Positions 37,559-47,716 of a stretch of 64,000 nucleotides of DNA are shown in pieces. This DNA is from Brevundimonas sp. Its GTDB lineage: Bacteria > Pseudomonadota > Alphaproteobacteria > Caulobacterales > Caulobacteraceae. How positions within the stretch are numbered: the stretch's first letter is position 1; the number at the start of each line of letters is the position of its first letter. The notes under the pieces are model-generated. The model was given only the letters and a program-made list of their open reading frames with translations, did not search any database and was not told where the DNA came from. The position numbers were made by a program, and so were the translations under genes. The stretch lies in contig NZ_QFNM01000002.1 of the NCBI RefSeq assembly GCF_003248455.1, positions 1-64,000 of the forward strand, given 5' to 3'.

Positions 37559-38361
37559 CCGTCCAGGCCGGGGTCGTCGGCTCGCCCATCGCCCATTCCC
37601 TCAGTCCCCTGATCCACGCGACCTGGATCGCGGCGGCGGGGCTCGACGCCCGCTATGTCGCCCACGGACCCGAAACGCCCGAAGCGTTCGAAGCCCTGTT
37701 GGACCAGGGCCGTCGCGGCGCCCTGCGGGGACTAAACGTCACCGCTCCCTATAAAGAGCAGGCCTACGCTGCGGCGGACGAGGTCTCGGAGGCCGCCCGT
37801 CTGGTCGGATCGGCCAATCTGCTGGTGTTCGAGGATGGACGCATCCGGGCGGACAGCACCGACGGGCTGGGGTTGATGAACGCCCTGGGCGAACAGGCGC
37901 CGGGTCTGCAGGTGGAGGCCAAGCCGGCGGTCATCCTGGGCGCCGGCGGGGCGGCCCGCGCGGCGGCCGGCGCTCTGGCCTTGGCCGGCGCCCAGGTTCG
38001 CATCCTCAATCGGTCGCGCGATCGGGCCGAACGCCTGGCCGCCGACCTGGGCCCGGCCGTCGCCGTGGTCGAGGATGCATCCGCCTTCATCGGCGCGACC
38101 CTGGTCGTCAATGCGCTCAGCGTGCGGCCCAATCTGGACGTGGGGCGGCTGGAGGCCGGGACGGTGGTCATGGACATGACCTACCGCCCGCTGGAGACGC
38201 CCCTGCTGGCCGCCGCCCGTGCTCGCGGACTGGTCGGCGTCGACGGTCTGGCCATGCTGATCGGCCAGGCCAGACCCTCGTTTCAGGCCATCTTCGGCCA
38301 TCCGGTTCCCGATACAGACGTGCGCGAGCGCGTGTTGCGGCACCTGGGAGAGGCGGCGTGA
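37555..38361 (+). CDS. aroE: Shikimate dehydrogenase
   Basis: 268 residues. Substrate-binding [16 protein letters not shown] (Ser pair), catalytic [11 protein letters not shown] lysine, NADP-binding [13 protein letters not shown] with [11 protein letters not shown], and [17 protein letters not shown] near the C-terminus. Converts 3-dehydroshikimate to shikimate. ATG overlaps maf by 4 bases and the stop overlaps the coaE GTG, so ppsR-maf-aroE-coaE is one coupled operon. Confidence 0.94.
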   Translation: MTVQAGVVGSPIAHSLSPLIHATWIAAAGLDARYVAHGPETPEAFEALLDQGRRGALRGLNVTAPYKEQAYAAADEVSEAARLVGSANLLVFEDGRIRADSTDGLGLMNALGEQAPGLQVEAKPAVILGAGGAARAAAGALALAGAQVRILNRSRDRAERLAADLGPAVAVVEDASAFIGATLVVNALSVRPNLDVGRLEAGTVVMDMTYRPLETPLLAAARARGLVGVDGLAMLIGQARPSFQAIFGHPVPDTDVRERVLRHLGEAA

Positions 38362-39008
38362 TCCTGATCGGCCTGACGGGCTCCATCGGTATGGGCAAGT
38401 CGACGACGACGGCCATGTTCGCCGATCTGGGCGCCGTGGTCTGGAACGCCGACGACGCGGTGCACCGTCTGTATGCGCCCGGCGGTGCGGCGGTCGCGCC
38501 GGTTCAGGCCGCCTTCCCAGGCGTGGTCGTGGACGGGGCGGTGGACCGCGCCCGCCTGGCCGAGGCCCTGGGCCGCGACGATGCCGCGTTCAGACGTTTG
38601 GAGGCCATCGTCCACCCCCTGGTCGCCGAGGGTCGCCTCGCCGATCTGGAGGCTGCGCGCGCGGCCGGAGTCCGGCTGGCGGTGCTGGACATTCCCCTGC
38701 TGTTCGAGACGGGCGGAGACGCCAAGGTGGACGCCGTGGTGGTGGTTACGGCCGATCCCGCCGTCCAGGCCGAACGGGTTCTGGCCCGGCCCGGCATGAC
38801 GCGCGAACGGTTCGACGCCATCCTGGCCCGCCAAACGCCCGATGCGGAAAAGCGCGCGCGGGCCGACTTCGTCATCGACACCGGCCGGGGCCTGAAGGCC
38901 GCCCAAGCCCAGGTCGCGGCGGTGGTGGAGACGGTGCTGGATCCGGCGTGGATATCTCGACGTCGGGACGCCGCGACTCTTTCGGACCGGGACGAACATC
39001 GCCATTAA
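38358..39008 (+). CDS. coaE: Dephospho-CoA kinase
   Basis: 216 residues with P-loop [36 protein letters not shown] and [16 protein letters not shown], then [21 protein letters not shown] typical of CoaE. Final step of CoA synthesis. GTG start overlapping aroE by 4 bases. dnaQ follows after 7 bases. Confidence 0.94.
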   Translation: MILIGLTGSIGMGKSTTTAMFADLGAVVWNADDAVHRLYAPGGAAVAPVQAAFPGVVVDGAVDRARLAEALGRDDAAFRRLEAIVHPLVAEGRLADLEAARAAGVRLAVLDIPLLFETGGDAKVDAVVVVTADPAVQAERVLARPGMTRERFDAILARQTPDAEKRARADFVIDTGRGLKAAQAQVAAVVETVLDPAWISRRRDAATLSDRDEHRH

Positions 39009-39015
39009 AGGGCGC

Positions 39016-39738
39016 ATGGCGCGCGAGATCGTTCTCGATACGGAAACCACCGGCTTCGACCCCAGGACGGGGGATCGGCTGATCGAGGTCGGCTGCATCG
39101 AACTGCAGGATCTGTTGCCGACGGGTCGCACCTTCCACCGCTTCGTCAACCCGGAACGGCTGATCCCGCCGGATGCGATCCGGGTGCACGGCATCACCGA
39201 CGAGAAGGTCAGGGATGCGCCCAAGTTCGCCGAAATCGCCGACGATCTGATCGACTTCATCGGCGATGCGAAGATGATCGCCCACAACGCGGCCTTCGAC
39301 CGGAACTTCATCGACTTCGAATACAGTCGCTGCGGCCGTCCGATCACCGGCGAGGCGCGCTGGATCGATACCCTGAAACTGGCCCAAAGCCGGTTTCCGG
39401 GCATGCCCAACTCGCTGGACGCCCTGTGCAAACGGTACAAGGTGTCCCTGGTCGAGCGCACCCTGCACGGCGCCCTGATCGACGCCCGCCTGCTGGCGGA
39501 GGTGTATCTGGAACTGCGCGGCGGCAAGGAGCGGGTGCTGGACCTGTCGTCGGGTCCGGTCGGCCGGGGTCAGGGCGGCGTCGTCCAGGTCGCCGCCTAT
39601 GGCCAGCGCCCCCGCCCCCTCGCCCCGCGCTCCACGCCTGAGGAACAGGCCGCCCACCTCGCCTTCCTGGCCAGGATGCTGAAAGACCGGTCCCTGTGGG
39701 ACGCCTATGGTCTGCCGGCGCAAGAAGACGCGGCTTAG
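39016..39738 (+). CDS. dnaQ: DNA polymerase III epsilon subunit (proofreading exonuclease)
   Basis: 240 residues. DEDDh exonuclease motifs IVLDTETTGFDP, AHNAAFDRNFIDFE and the third motif HGALIDARLLAEVYLEL are intact. The C-terminal part (about residues 185-240) should bind the alpha subunit. It proofreads the replicative polymerase. Last gene of the ppsR-to-dnaQ group; in Caulobacter the next gene to the right is secB as I recall, but here dapB lies on the other strand. Confidence 0.95.
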   Translation: MAREIVLDTETTGFDPRTGDRLIEVGCIELQDLLPTGRTFHRFVNPERLIPPDAIRVHGITDEKVRDAPKFAEIADDLIDFIGDAKMIAHNAAFDRNFIDFEYSRCGRPITGEARWIDTLKLAQSRFPGMPNSLDALCKRYKVSLVERTLHGALIDARLLAEVYLELRGGKERVLDLSSGPVGRGQGGVVQVAAYGQRPRPLAPRSTPEEQAAHLAFLARMLKDRSLWDAYGLPAQEDAA

Positions 39739-39752
39739 GCCAGAGGCGGCCG

Positions 39753-39784
39753 TTGAGCGCATTCCTCGTCAAAATTGCGCTCAA
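39753..39784. repeat. 9-base inverted repeat TTGAGCGCA/TGCGCTCAA
   Basis: Perfect arms at 39753-39761 and 39776-39784 with a 14-base spacer, in the convergent gap between dnaQ and dapB. It contains GCGCAATTTT (minus-strand sense), which also occurs in the leuS leader. Could be a terminator-like hairpin or a dispersed element. Confidence 0.5.
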
Positions 39785-39832
39785 GTCGTGAGCGACCGCG
39801 TCGCGAACATACGCGGTGTGAAGCGCCTCGTT

Positions 39833-39854
39833 GGGTTCAGGCTTGCCTGAACCC
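39833..39854 (-). terminator. Hairpin over the dapB stop codon
   Basis: GGGTTCAGG/CCTGAACCC, perfect 9-base stem with a 4-base loop, covering the dapB stop (39837-39839). No U-tract follows, so it may stop RNase decay or assist Rho-dependent termination. Confidence 0.4.
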
Positions 39855-40586
39855 GAGCACGTCCTGCATGTCGTAGAGGCCGGCCTTGCGGGTGCGGACC
39901 CAGGCGGCGGCGGCCACCGCGCCGCGCGCGAACAGCGACCGGTCGATGGCGGAATGGCTTAGGGTCAGAACCTCGTCCTCCGAGGCGAACAGGACGGTGT
40001 GTTCGCCCACGATGCCGCCTGCGCGGATCGAGGAGAAGCCGATCTTGCCCGTTTCCCGCTCGCCCTGCACGCCGTCGTAGGGGGCGGTGCGTAGGTCCGC
40101 CAGATCGGCGAACCGGCCGTCCGCCGCCGCCTCGCCCAGCATCAGGGCGGTGCCGGAGGGCGCGTCCACCTTGCGGCGGTGGTGGGCCTCGGTGATTTCG
40201 ATGTCCCAGTCCTGGGCGTCCAGCCGCTGGGCCGCGTGCTGCACCAGGCCGATCAGGATGTTCACGCCCAGGGAGAAGTTGCCGCTCTTGACGATGGCGA
40301 CCTTCTCGGCCGCCTTCAGCAGCACGGCTTCCTGCTCGGGCGTGAAGCCGGTCGAACCGATGACGAGGGCGGGGCCGCCGCGTTCGGCTGCCTTCTCCGC
40401 CAGGGCGGCCGAGGCGTCGGGCGTCGAAAAGTCGATGATCACGTCGCACAGCGACAGGTCGGCCGTTTCGCCCCAGTCGAAACGGGCGGCCACCACCACG
40501 TCGTCGCGAGCGTCCAGAACCTGGGACACCGCACGGCCCATTCGTCCGCGATAGCCGGAAATTCCGGCGTGGAAGATTGCGCTCAA
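39837..40586 (-). CDS. dapB: 4-hydroxy-tetrahydrodipicolinate reductase
   Basis: 249 residues. N-terminal dinucleotide-binding GISGYRGRMGRAVSQ, SNFSLGVN-equivalent SGNFSLGVNILIGLV, catalytic EAHHRRKVDAPSGTAL and GGIVGEHTVLF mark DapB in the lysine/DAP pathway. The start is TTG at 40586 (MSAIFHAGIS), overlapping the dnaJ stop as TTGA, since no ATG gives a full Rossmann fold. So dnaJ and dapB are translationally coupled, an unusual functional pair. Confidence 0.94.
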   Translation of the reverse strand: MSAIFHAGISGYRGRMGRAVSQVLDARDDVVVAARFDWGETADLSLCDVIIDFSTPDASAALAEKAAERGGPALVIGSTGFTPEQEAVLLKAAEKVAIVKSGNFSLGVNILIGLVQHAAQRLDAQDWDIEITEAHHRRKVDAPSGTALMLGEAAADGRFADLADLRTAPYDGVQGERETGKIGFSSIRAGGIVGEHTVLFASEDEVLTLSHSAIDRSLFARGAVAAAAWVRTRKAGLYDMQDVLGFRQA

Positions 40587-41779
40587 GCCGCGTTTTCTTT
40601 CGACCCGTCCGCGTCCTGGTTGCCCAGGATGTCGGCCCAGAAACGCTTCGCCTTTCCGGCGAAGCTGGAATTACGGGGGTTTTGCCCTTCGCCGAACGAC
40701 AGGGCAAGCTCTTCCAGCAACTCACGCTGGCGCGGGGTCAGATCGGTAGGCGTCTCGACGAACAGCTCGACAACCAGATCGCCCCGATTGCGGCCGTTCA
40801 GATGGGGCATGCCCTTGCCCTTGATGCGCACGGTCTTGCCGGTCTGGGCGCCGGCCGGCACGGCGACCGAGGCCTTGCATTTGCCGTCGCAGGCCGAGGA
40901 CACCAGGCAGGGAGCATCGATCTCGCCGCCCAGGGCCGCCACCGTCATCGGCACGGGCACGGTGACAAGAAGGTCCAGGTTATCCCGTTCGAACAGATCG
41001 TGCGACGCCACCGAGATGAAGACATAGAGGTCTCCGCGCGGTCCGCCGCGCTGGCCGGCGTCCCCTTCGCCCGACAAGCGGATGCGCGATCCGTCGTCCA
41101 CGCCGGCGGGAATCTTCAGATTCAGGGTGCGGGTCTTGCGCACCTGGCCGTGGCCGTGACAGGTCGGGCAGGGATCGGCGATCATCTGGCCCTGGCCGTG
41201 GCAGCGGGGGCAGGTGCGCTCAACCTGGAAGAAGCCGTTCGCCTGGCGCACCCGGCCGGCGCCGTTGCAGGTGGTGCAGGTGACGGGCTTGGTGCCCGGC
41301 TTGGCCCCCGATCCCTCGCACGCGTCGCAGGTCAGGGTGGCGGGGATGTCCAGTTCGACCTCTTCGCCCTTGTAGGCCTGCTCCAAGGTGATCTCCAGGT
41401 CGTAGCGCAGGTCCGATCCGCGACGCGGCCCGCCCTGCTGGCCCCGGCCCTGTCGTCCGCCGAAGGCGTCGCCGAACGCATCGCCGAACACCTGGGAGAA
41501 GATGTCGTTGATGTCCGAAAAGCCCTGCTGGCCCTGACCGAAGGGATTGCCGCCGCCGTTCACGCCCGCATGGCCGAACCGATCATAGGCCGCGCGCTTC
41601 TCGGCGTCCGACAGGACCGAATAGGCCTCGGATATTTCCTTGAACTGGGCGACGGATTCTTCAGATCCGCCGTTGCGGTCCGGGTGATGGATCATGGCCA
41701 GCTTGCGGTAGGCGGCCTTCAGACCGGGCGCGTCGATGGTGCGCTCGACGCCCAGTACCTCGTAATAGTCACGCGCCAT
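40583..41779 (-). CDS. dnaJ: Chaperone DnaJ
   Basis: 398-residue type I Hsp40. J-domain with DYYEVLGVERTIDAPGLKAAYRKL and HPD in IHHPDRNGG, a Gly/Phe region around GGGNPFGQGQQGF, four CxxCxGxG repeats (CDACEGSG, CTTCNGAG, CPRCHGQG, CPTCHGHG), and the C-terminal substrate-binding domain. Co-chaperone of the adjacent dnaK. The ATG at 41779 aligns with the family; GAGG lies 10 bases before it. dnaK is separated by about 220 bases with its own terminator. Confidence 0.97.
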   Translation of the reverse strand: MARDYYEVLGVERTIDAPGLKAAYRKLAMIHHPDRNGGSEESVAQFKEISEAYSVLSDAEKRAAYDRFGHAGVNGGGNPFGQGQQGFSDINDIFSQVFGDAFGDAFGGRQGRGQQGGPRRGSDLRYDLEITLEQAYKGEEVELDIPATLTCDACEGSGAKPGTKPVTCTTCNGAGRVRQANGFFQVERTCPRCHGQGQMIADPCPTCHGHGQVRKTRTLNLKIPAGVDDGSRIRLSGEGDAGQRGGPRGDLYVFISVASHDLFERDNLDLLVTVPVPMTVAALGGEIDAPCLVSSACDGKCKASVAVPAGAQTGKTVRIKGKGMPHLNGRNRGDLVVELFVETPTDLTPRQRELLEELALSFGEGQNPRNSSFAGKAKRFWADILGNQDADGSKENAA

Positions 41780-41945
41780 CGGGCGATCGTCCTCATACTT
41801 CCCCTGCCGCGTTCCCTCCGCCTCTTTGCGAGAGCCCGACCTGCGCTCCTTCAAAGGGAAGGATCAGCCTCTGGCGGGCTATGACGGAACTACGGTGTCC
41901 CGGCTGACATGGGGGCCGGGACGAATGATGCAAGTTTCATGAAAA

Positions 41946-41975
41946 GGCCCCGCCTATCGCAAGACAAGCGGGGCC
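41946..41975 (-). terminator. Terminator of dnaK
   Basis: On the minus strand GGCCCCGC (41968-41975) and GCGGGGCC (41946-41953) form an 8-base stem with a 14-base loop followed by TTTTC. It ends dnaK transcription before dnaJ. Confidence 0.6.
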
Positions 41976-42001
41976 GTATCATTTCAGCGACCTGTTGCGG
42001 A

Positions 42002-43906
<1,905 letters not shown>

Positions 43907-44300
43907 GGGCGTTCTTCGTCTCTCTCGTTCAGCGGGCGATGCGGCGGCCTTCGACGAAGCGCCGCGCGTGACCGCCCCCGGGTTGGGTTGGCGTTGTTCG
44001 GGCCGGATAGCCCCAGTTTTAGCGGGGTTTCTCCGAAGCTGGCCCCGATATGGGAAAATCCCCCGGGCCCGCAAGGGCGATCTGCGATTCGTATGGGGCA
44101 AAGAACGACGGGACGCCGCGTTGCGCCGGGAAAGACCTCCAAGGCTCGGATTCGCGCAAGGACGACTGGGAGGGCGACATCCTGGGTTCGTGCGCTGGAG
44201 GACGGCCGAAACTTGCGTCAATATCGATGACGGCTCGGGCGGCTGCGTCTATGCTTTCGAAGCCGAGCTCACGAAGGGCCCAGGAGCCGAGGCGCTCGCC
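43907..44300. other. Divergent dnaK/alkB intergenic region (394 bp)
   Basis: Contains the heat-shock promoter of dnaK (44048-44075) and about 130 bases of dnaK leader. Open frames here on the plus strand show no homology, and no clear alkB promoter is visible. Confidence 0.5.
44048..44075 (-). promoter_or_regulatory. Sigma32 heat-shock promoter of dnaK
   Basis: Minus strand CTTGCG (44070-44075), 14-base spacer, TCCCATAT (44048-44055); consensus is CTTGAA-N13-15-CCCCATNT. One mismatch in the -10 block, two in the -35. Confidence 0.65.
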
Positions 44301-44948
44301 ATGTCCGTCAGATCAGCGATCACACCCGCCCCCGTAGAGGTCGCCACCGCCGTCGAGGGCTTTCGGCTGTGGCCGGGCGCGCTCGATGCGGCGGCCCAGG
44401 CGGCCCTGGCCGCGACCGTGTTCGCGCGCTTGCGGCAGGCCCCGCCCTATCGGCCGCTCACGCCGGGCGGGCGGCCGTTCTCGGTCGAGATGAGCAACTT
44501 CGGCCCGCTGGGCTGGGTGTCAGACCGGGCGGGCTACCGCTATCAGGCGACCCATCCCGAAACCGGGCGGCCGTGGCCCGCGATCCCGTCCTTCCTGCTC
44601 GATCTATGGCGGCGAACCGTGGATTGGCCCGGCCTGCCCGACGCCTGTCTGGTCAATCTGTATCGCGAGGGCGCCAGGATGGGCCTGCACCAGGATCGCG
44701 ACGAGGCCGATCTGGGGGCGCCGGTCCTGTCGGTGTCCCTGGGCGACGCCGCGCGCTTCCGCATCGGCCCGGCCGAGGGCGGGACCACCACCACCGTCCG
44801 GTTGGACAGCGGCGACGTTTGCGCCCTGACGGGCCCGGCCCGCCTGGCCCGGCACGGAATCGACCGCATACTGGCCGGCTCGTCCCGTTTGCTTCCCGGC
44901 GGGGGCAGGCTGAACCTGACCCTGCGCGTAGCGGGCCGGGGCCTTTAA
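44301..44948 (+). CDS. alkB: Alpha-ketoglutarate-dependent dioxygenase AlkB
   Basis: 215 residues. Fe(II)/2OG dioxygenase with the HxD motif in NLYREGARMGLHQDRDEADLG, the distal His in ARLARHGIDRIL and the 2OG-binding arginine region RLNLTLRVAG. It repairs 1-methyladenine and 3-methylcytosine by oxidative demethylation. ATG at 44301 (MSVRSAITPAP) chosen; upstream frame has no family sequence. Its stop overlaps the convergent SIP gene by 4 bases. Confidence 0.92.
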   Translation: MSVRSAITPAPVEVATAVEGFRLWPGALDAAAQAALAATVFARLRQAPPYRPLTPGGRPFSVEMSNFGPLGWVSDRAGYRYQATHPETGRPWPAIPSFLLDLWRRTVDWPGLPDACLVNLYREGARMGLHQDRDEADLGAPVLSVSLGDAARFRIGPAEGGTTTTVRLDSGDVCALTGPARLARHGIDRILAGSSRLLPGGGRLNLTLRVAGRGL

Positions 44949-45754
44949 TCCTCGATGACCTCGTGCGCGCCGGCGCCGCCCAGCCGCCAATAGCCGGCCG
45001 CCTTCATCGCTCTGGGCGAAAAGCCCATGTCCAGAACCTTGGCGCGCAAGGTCTTGGCGACGCCGGATTCGGCCGCGATCCAGACATAGGCGTCGCTGCG
45101 GTCGACCAGGGCCAAGGCCGTTTCGACCGCCGCAGTCAGCGCTTCGGCCCGGCCGCGCGGGGCGCCGTCGCGCACGGCCCAGGTCACAGTCGCCTTGGCG
45201 GCGCTGTCCAAAGTCAGCCGCGACGCCGCGCCGGCGACCTCGACCACCACATGGGCGCGGGCCTGGGCAGGCAGTTCCTCCAGCCGCCGCGCGATGGCGG
45301 GCAGCGCCGTCTCGTCGCCGATCAGCACATGGTCGGCGAAGGCGGTCGGCACGACGAAGGAGCCGCGCGGTCCCCCGACGCCCAGCACCGAACCGGTGCT
45401 GGCCGCCATGGCCCATTCGGTCGCCGGCCCGCCGTGCCCCGTCACGAAATCCAGCGTCAGGCGGTTCTTCGCGGAGTCATAGGCGCGGGGCGTATAGTCG
45501 CGCGCGACCGGACGCGGCTCAGGAAAAACCGGCCCGTCGGGCCCGATGGTCGGCAGGATCGGGGCCTGGCCCTCCGCCACGGGAAAGATCTTCACATGGT
45601 CGTCGAACCCCAAAGAGACGAACCCGTCCAGGTCCGCCCCCTCCAGCACGATGCGGCGCAGGGTGGGCGTCAGGTCCTGAACTTCGGCGACGCGCAGGGT
45701 GCGGAACTTCAGTTCGTGCCGCAACCGTCGGGGCGTGCGAAGCGCGTCGCTCAT
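44945..45754 (-). CDS. Siderophore-interacting protein (FAD ferric-siderophore reductase family)
   Basis: 269 residues. FAD-binding RDYTPRAYDSAKNRLTLDF (RxYTxR), a NAD(P)-like region LIGDETALPAIARRLEELP, and the typical C-terminal AAGYWRLG. Enzymes of this family (ViuB/SIP) reduce ferric siderophores in the cytoplasm to release iron. The gene is coupled to the PadR-type regulator by an ATGA overlap, and a perfect palindrome precedes the regulator. Confidence 0.9.
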   Translation of the reverse strand: MSDALRTPRRLRHELKFRTLRVAEVQDLTPTLRRIVLEGADLDGFVSLGFDDHVKIFPVAEGQAPILPTIGPDGPVFPEPRPVARDYTPRAYDSAKNRLTLDFVTGHGGPATEWAMAASTGSVLGVGGPRGSFVVPTAFADHVLIGDETALPAIARRLEELPAQARAHVVVEVAGAASRLTLDSAAKATVTWAVRDGAPRGRAEALTAAVETALALVDRSDAYVWIAAESGVAKTLRAKVLDMGFSPRAMKAAGYWRLGGAGAHEVIED

Positions 45755-46386
45755 GCCCGCTCCACCTTGTCGGCGGCCTCGTTCAGGATGGCCGCGATGC
45801 CCTGGACCTGGGCCTCGGTCAGGGCGGCCTCGCCCGTCAGCCGCGCATGGATGGCGTGGCGCAGCCGGCCGACGGCGTCTTGGATGGCGGCCGGGCGCAG
45901 GGCGCGGGCGGCGAACTTGTCCATGGTCGCCTCGGCGGCCCTCAGAACCTCTTCGTTTTCGGCCAGCATGGCGCGGCCGGCGCCGGTGATGGAATACAGT
46001 TTCTTGCCGCCCTGGGCCTCGGATTCCAGCGCGCCCATTTCCTCCAGCAGGGTCAGGCTGGGGTAGATGACGCCGGGGCTGGGCGAATAGGCGCCGCCCA
46101 GTTTGGTCTCCACCGCCTTGATCAGCTCGTAGCCGTGGCTGGGCTTTTCGGCGATCAGCGACAGCAGCACCCAGCGCAGCGTGCCGTGGTCGAACAGACG
46201 CCCGCCGCCGCGCCGGCCATGGCCGTGACCGCGTCCGCGCGTATCGCGTCCTTCCCAGCCGGGACCGAAGTCGGCGCCGCGCGCGCCGCGCATCCCCCGG
46301 CCGAAGCCGTTGCCAAACCCTTCCGGCCGGCCGTGTTTTCCGCCGCACCCGTCGCGGCGGCCCTGGAAGATCCCCTTAGACCTCAT
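45751..46386 (-). CDS. PadR-family transcriptional regulator
   Basis: 211 residues. N-terminal 60 residues are Gly/Arg/His-rich (RGHGHGRRGGGRLFDHG), followed by the PadR winged helix (RWVLLSLIAEKPSHGYELIKAVE, GVIYPSLTLLEEMGALESE, KKLYSITGAG) and a helical C-terminal dimerisation domain. PadR proteins are repressors. The His/Gly-rich head could bind metal, which would suit control of an iron-acquisition partner. First gene of the regulator-SIP operon. Confidence 0.9.
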   Translation of the reverse strand: MRSKGIFQGRRDGCGGKHGRPEGFGNGFGRGMRGARGADFGPGWEGRDTRGRGHGHGRRGGGRLFDHGTLRWVLLSLIAEKPSHGYELIKAVETKLGGAYSPSPGVIYPSLTLLEEMGALESEAQGGKKLYSITGAGRAMLAENEEVLRAAEATMDKFAARALRPAAIQDAVGRLRHAIHARLTGEAALTEAQVQGIAAILNEAADKVERA

Positions 46387-46400
46387 GATCGATTCTCTTT

Positions 46401-46433
46401 CGATATATCTGTTCTTGTGGATTAGATATATCG
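46401..46433. promoter_or_regulatory. PadR operator candidate
   Basis: CGATATATCT (46401-46410) and AGATATATCG (46424-46433) are a perfect 10-base inverted repeat with a 13-base spacer (GTTCTTGTGGATT), AT-rich in a GC-rich genome, 15 bases upstream of the padR ATG. Likely autoregulatory site. Confidence 0.75.
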
Positions 46434-46493
46434 GAACATCGAAATGCGCAAGAGGGGCTGGCGTTCGCCGCTCGCCTGCGGCGTAAGGCGGTC

Positions 46494-47243
46494 ATGGACG
46501 ATCTGAAGCGCCGCTGGTCTCGCCTCGAACCTCATGTGACCGTCGTCGGCCCCGACGACGACAGGCCGCGCCCGGCGGTCCTGCTGTTTCATGGCTGCGG
46601 GGGCCTGCGGGACCACCTGCCCCGCTACGCGGCCGTGGCCGAGGCGGCGGGATGGCGCGCCTTCATCGTGGATTCCTACGCGCCGCGCGGTTGGGGAAGG
46701 ACCTTCACCCTGACGGCCGTCTGCACCGGCCTGTCGTTCCGAGGTTACGTGCGGGCGGGCGACGTGCTGGCCGCGATCCAAGGGGTTTCGGCGTGGCCCG
46801 ACGTGGATGCGACGAAACTGGCCCTTGGCGGCTGGAGCCATGGCGGCTGGTCGATCATGGAGATGATGAGCGAGACGCCCGGCCCCGGGACGATGGGCGT
46901 ATCCAACCCCGCCGAAGCGGACCTGTCGGCGGTGCGCGCGGTCTGGCTGATGTACCCCTATATCGGTCCCTTCGCCTTCAACCGGATGAAGCCGTGGCGG
47001 CATTGCCCGCGGGTTCTGGCCGTGACCTGCCGGCGCGACCACCTGACCACCGTACGCAACGCCGAACGGGTCAACGCCATGATCCGCGACTGCGGCGCCG
47101 AGGTCGAAAGCTGGGTCGCAGGCGGCACCCACGCCTTCGACGAGCCGACCAGCAACGGCCCGATGCGTCACGATCCGCACCTGACCGAAGAGGGCCTGCG
47201 CCGCTTCCGCGCCTTCCTGACCGACGCCGTCCCAACGCCTTAG
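46494..47243 (+). CDS. Dienelactone hydrolase-family protein
   Basis: 249 residues, alpha/beta hydrolase. VLLFHGCGGLRDHLPRYA, nucleophile elbow LALGGWSHGGWSIMEMM and the C-terminal histidine in GGTHAFDEP. True DLH enzymes use Cys in a GxCxGG elbow; here it is Ser (GWSHGG), so a general esterase/lipase is more likely than a dienelactone hydrolase. Convergent with the OsmC gene. Start (MDDLKRRWSRL) lies 61 bases past the padR operator. Confidence 0.82.
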   Translation: MDDLKRRWSRLEPHVTVVGPDDDRPRPAVLLFHGCGGLRDHLPRYAAVAEAAGWRAFIVDSYAPRGWGRTFTLTAVCTGLSFRGYVRAGDVLAAIQGVSAWPDVDATKLALGGWSHGGWSIMEMMSETPGPGTMGVSNPAEADLSAVRAVWLMYPYIGPFAFNRMKPWRHCPRVLAVTCRRDHLTTVRNAERVNAMIRDCGAEVESWVAGGTHAFDEPTSNGPMRHDPHLTEEGLRRFRAFLTDAVPTP

Positions 47244-47251
47244 ACGCCGTT

Positions 47252-47716
47252 TCAGCCGGTAGTCGCGATGGTCGTAATCGTCGCCCGTACCGAATGGGCC
47301 ATCTCGCAATGGTCGTGGGCCTGGCGGTGCAGGGCGTCCAGTTCCTCCTGCGACGGAACGCGACCGGTGAAGCGCGTGCGGGGACGAAGAACGACCTTGG
47401 CGATGTAGCGGCGGTCGCCGTCGTCCTGTCCCATTTCGCCTGAGGCCTCGTCGACATAGGTGTCGACCGTCAGGCCCGCATTGGCGGCGAAGGCCAGAAA
47501 CCACAGCATATGACAGCTGGACAGGGAGGCGATCATCGCCTCCTCCGGGTCCACCCCCGAAGGATCGGACATCGGCACGGGCACGCTCGACGGGGCCGAA
47601 GACGCCGGCACGACCGCCCCGCCGTCGAAGGTCCAGGAATGGGCGCGGCTGTAGCGCTTGTCCAGGAACGGCTGGTCGCCCCGGCTCCAAGCGATCCGGG
47701 CTTCGTAGACGCCCAT
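47252..47716 (-). CDS. OsmC-family peroxiredoxin-like protein
   Basis: 154 residues. VDPEEAMIASLSSCHMLWFLAFA holds the first catalytic Cys and AHDHCEMAHSVRATI the second, both required in OsmC/Ohr hydroperoxide reductases. Start ATG at 47716 (a GTG three bases upstream is possible). Overlaps the trpS stop by one base, so it follows trpS in an operon. Confidence 0.88.
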   Translation of the reverse strand: MGVYEARIAWSRGDQPFLDKRYSRAHSWTFDGGAVVPASSAPSSVPVPMSDPSGVDPEEAMIASLSSCHMLWFLAFAANAGLTVDTYVDEASGEMGQDDGDRRYIAKVVLRPRTRFTGRVPSQEELDALHRQAHDHCEMAHSVRATITTIATTG

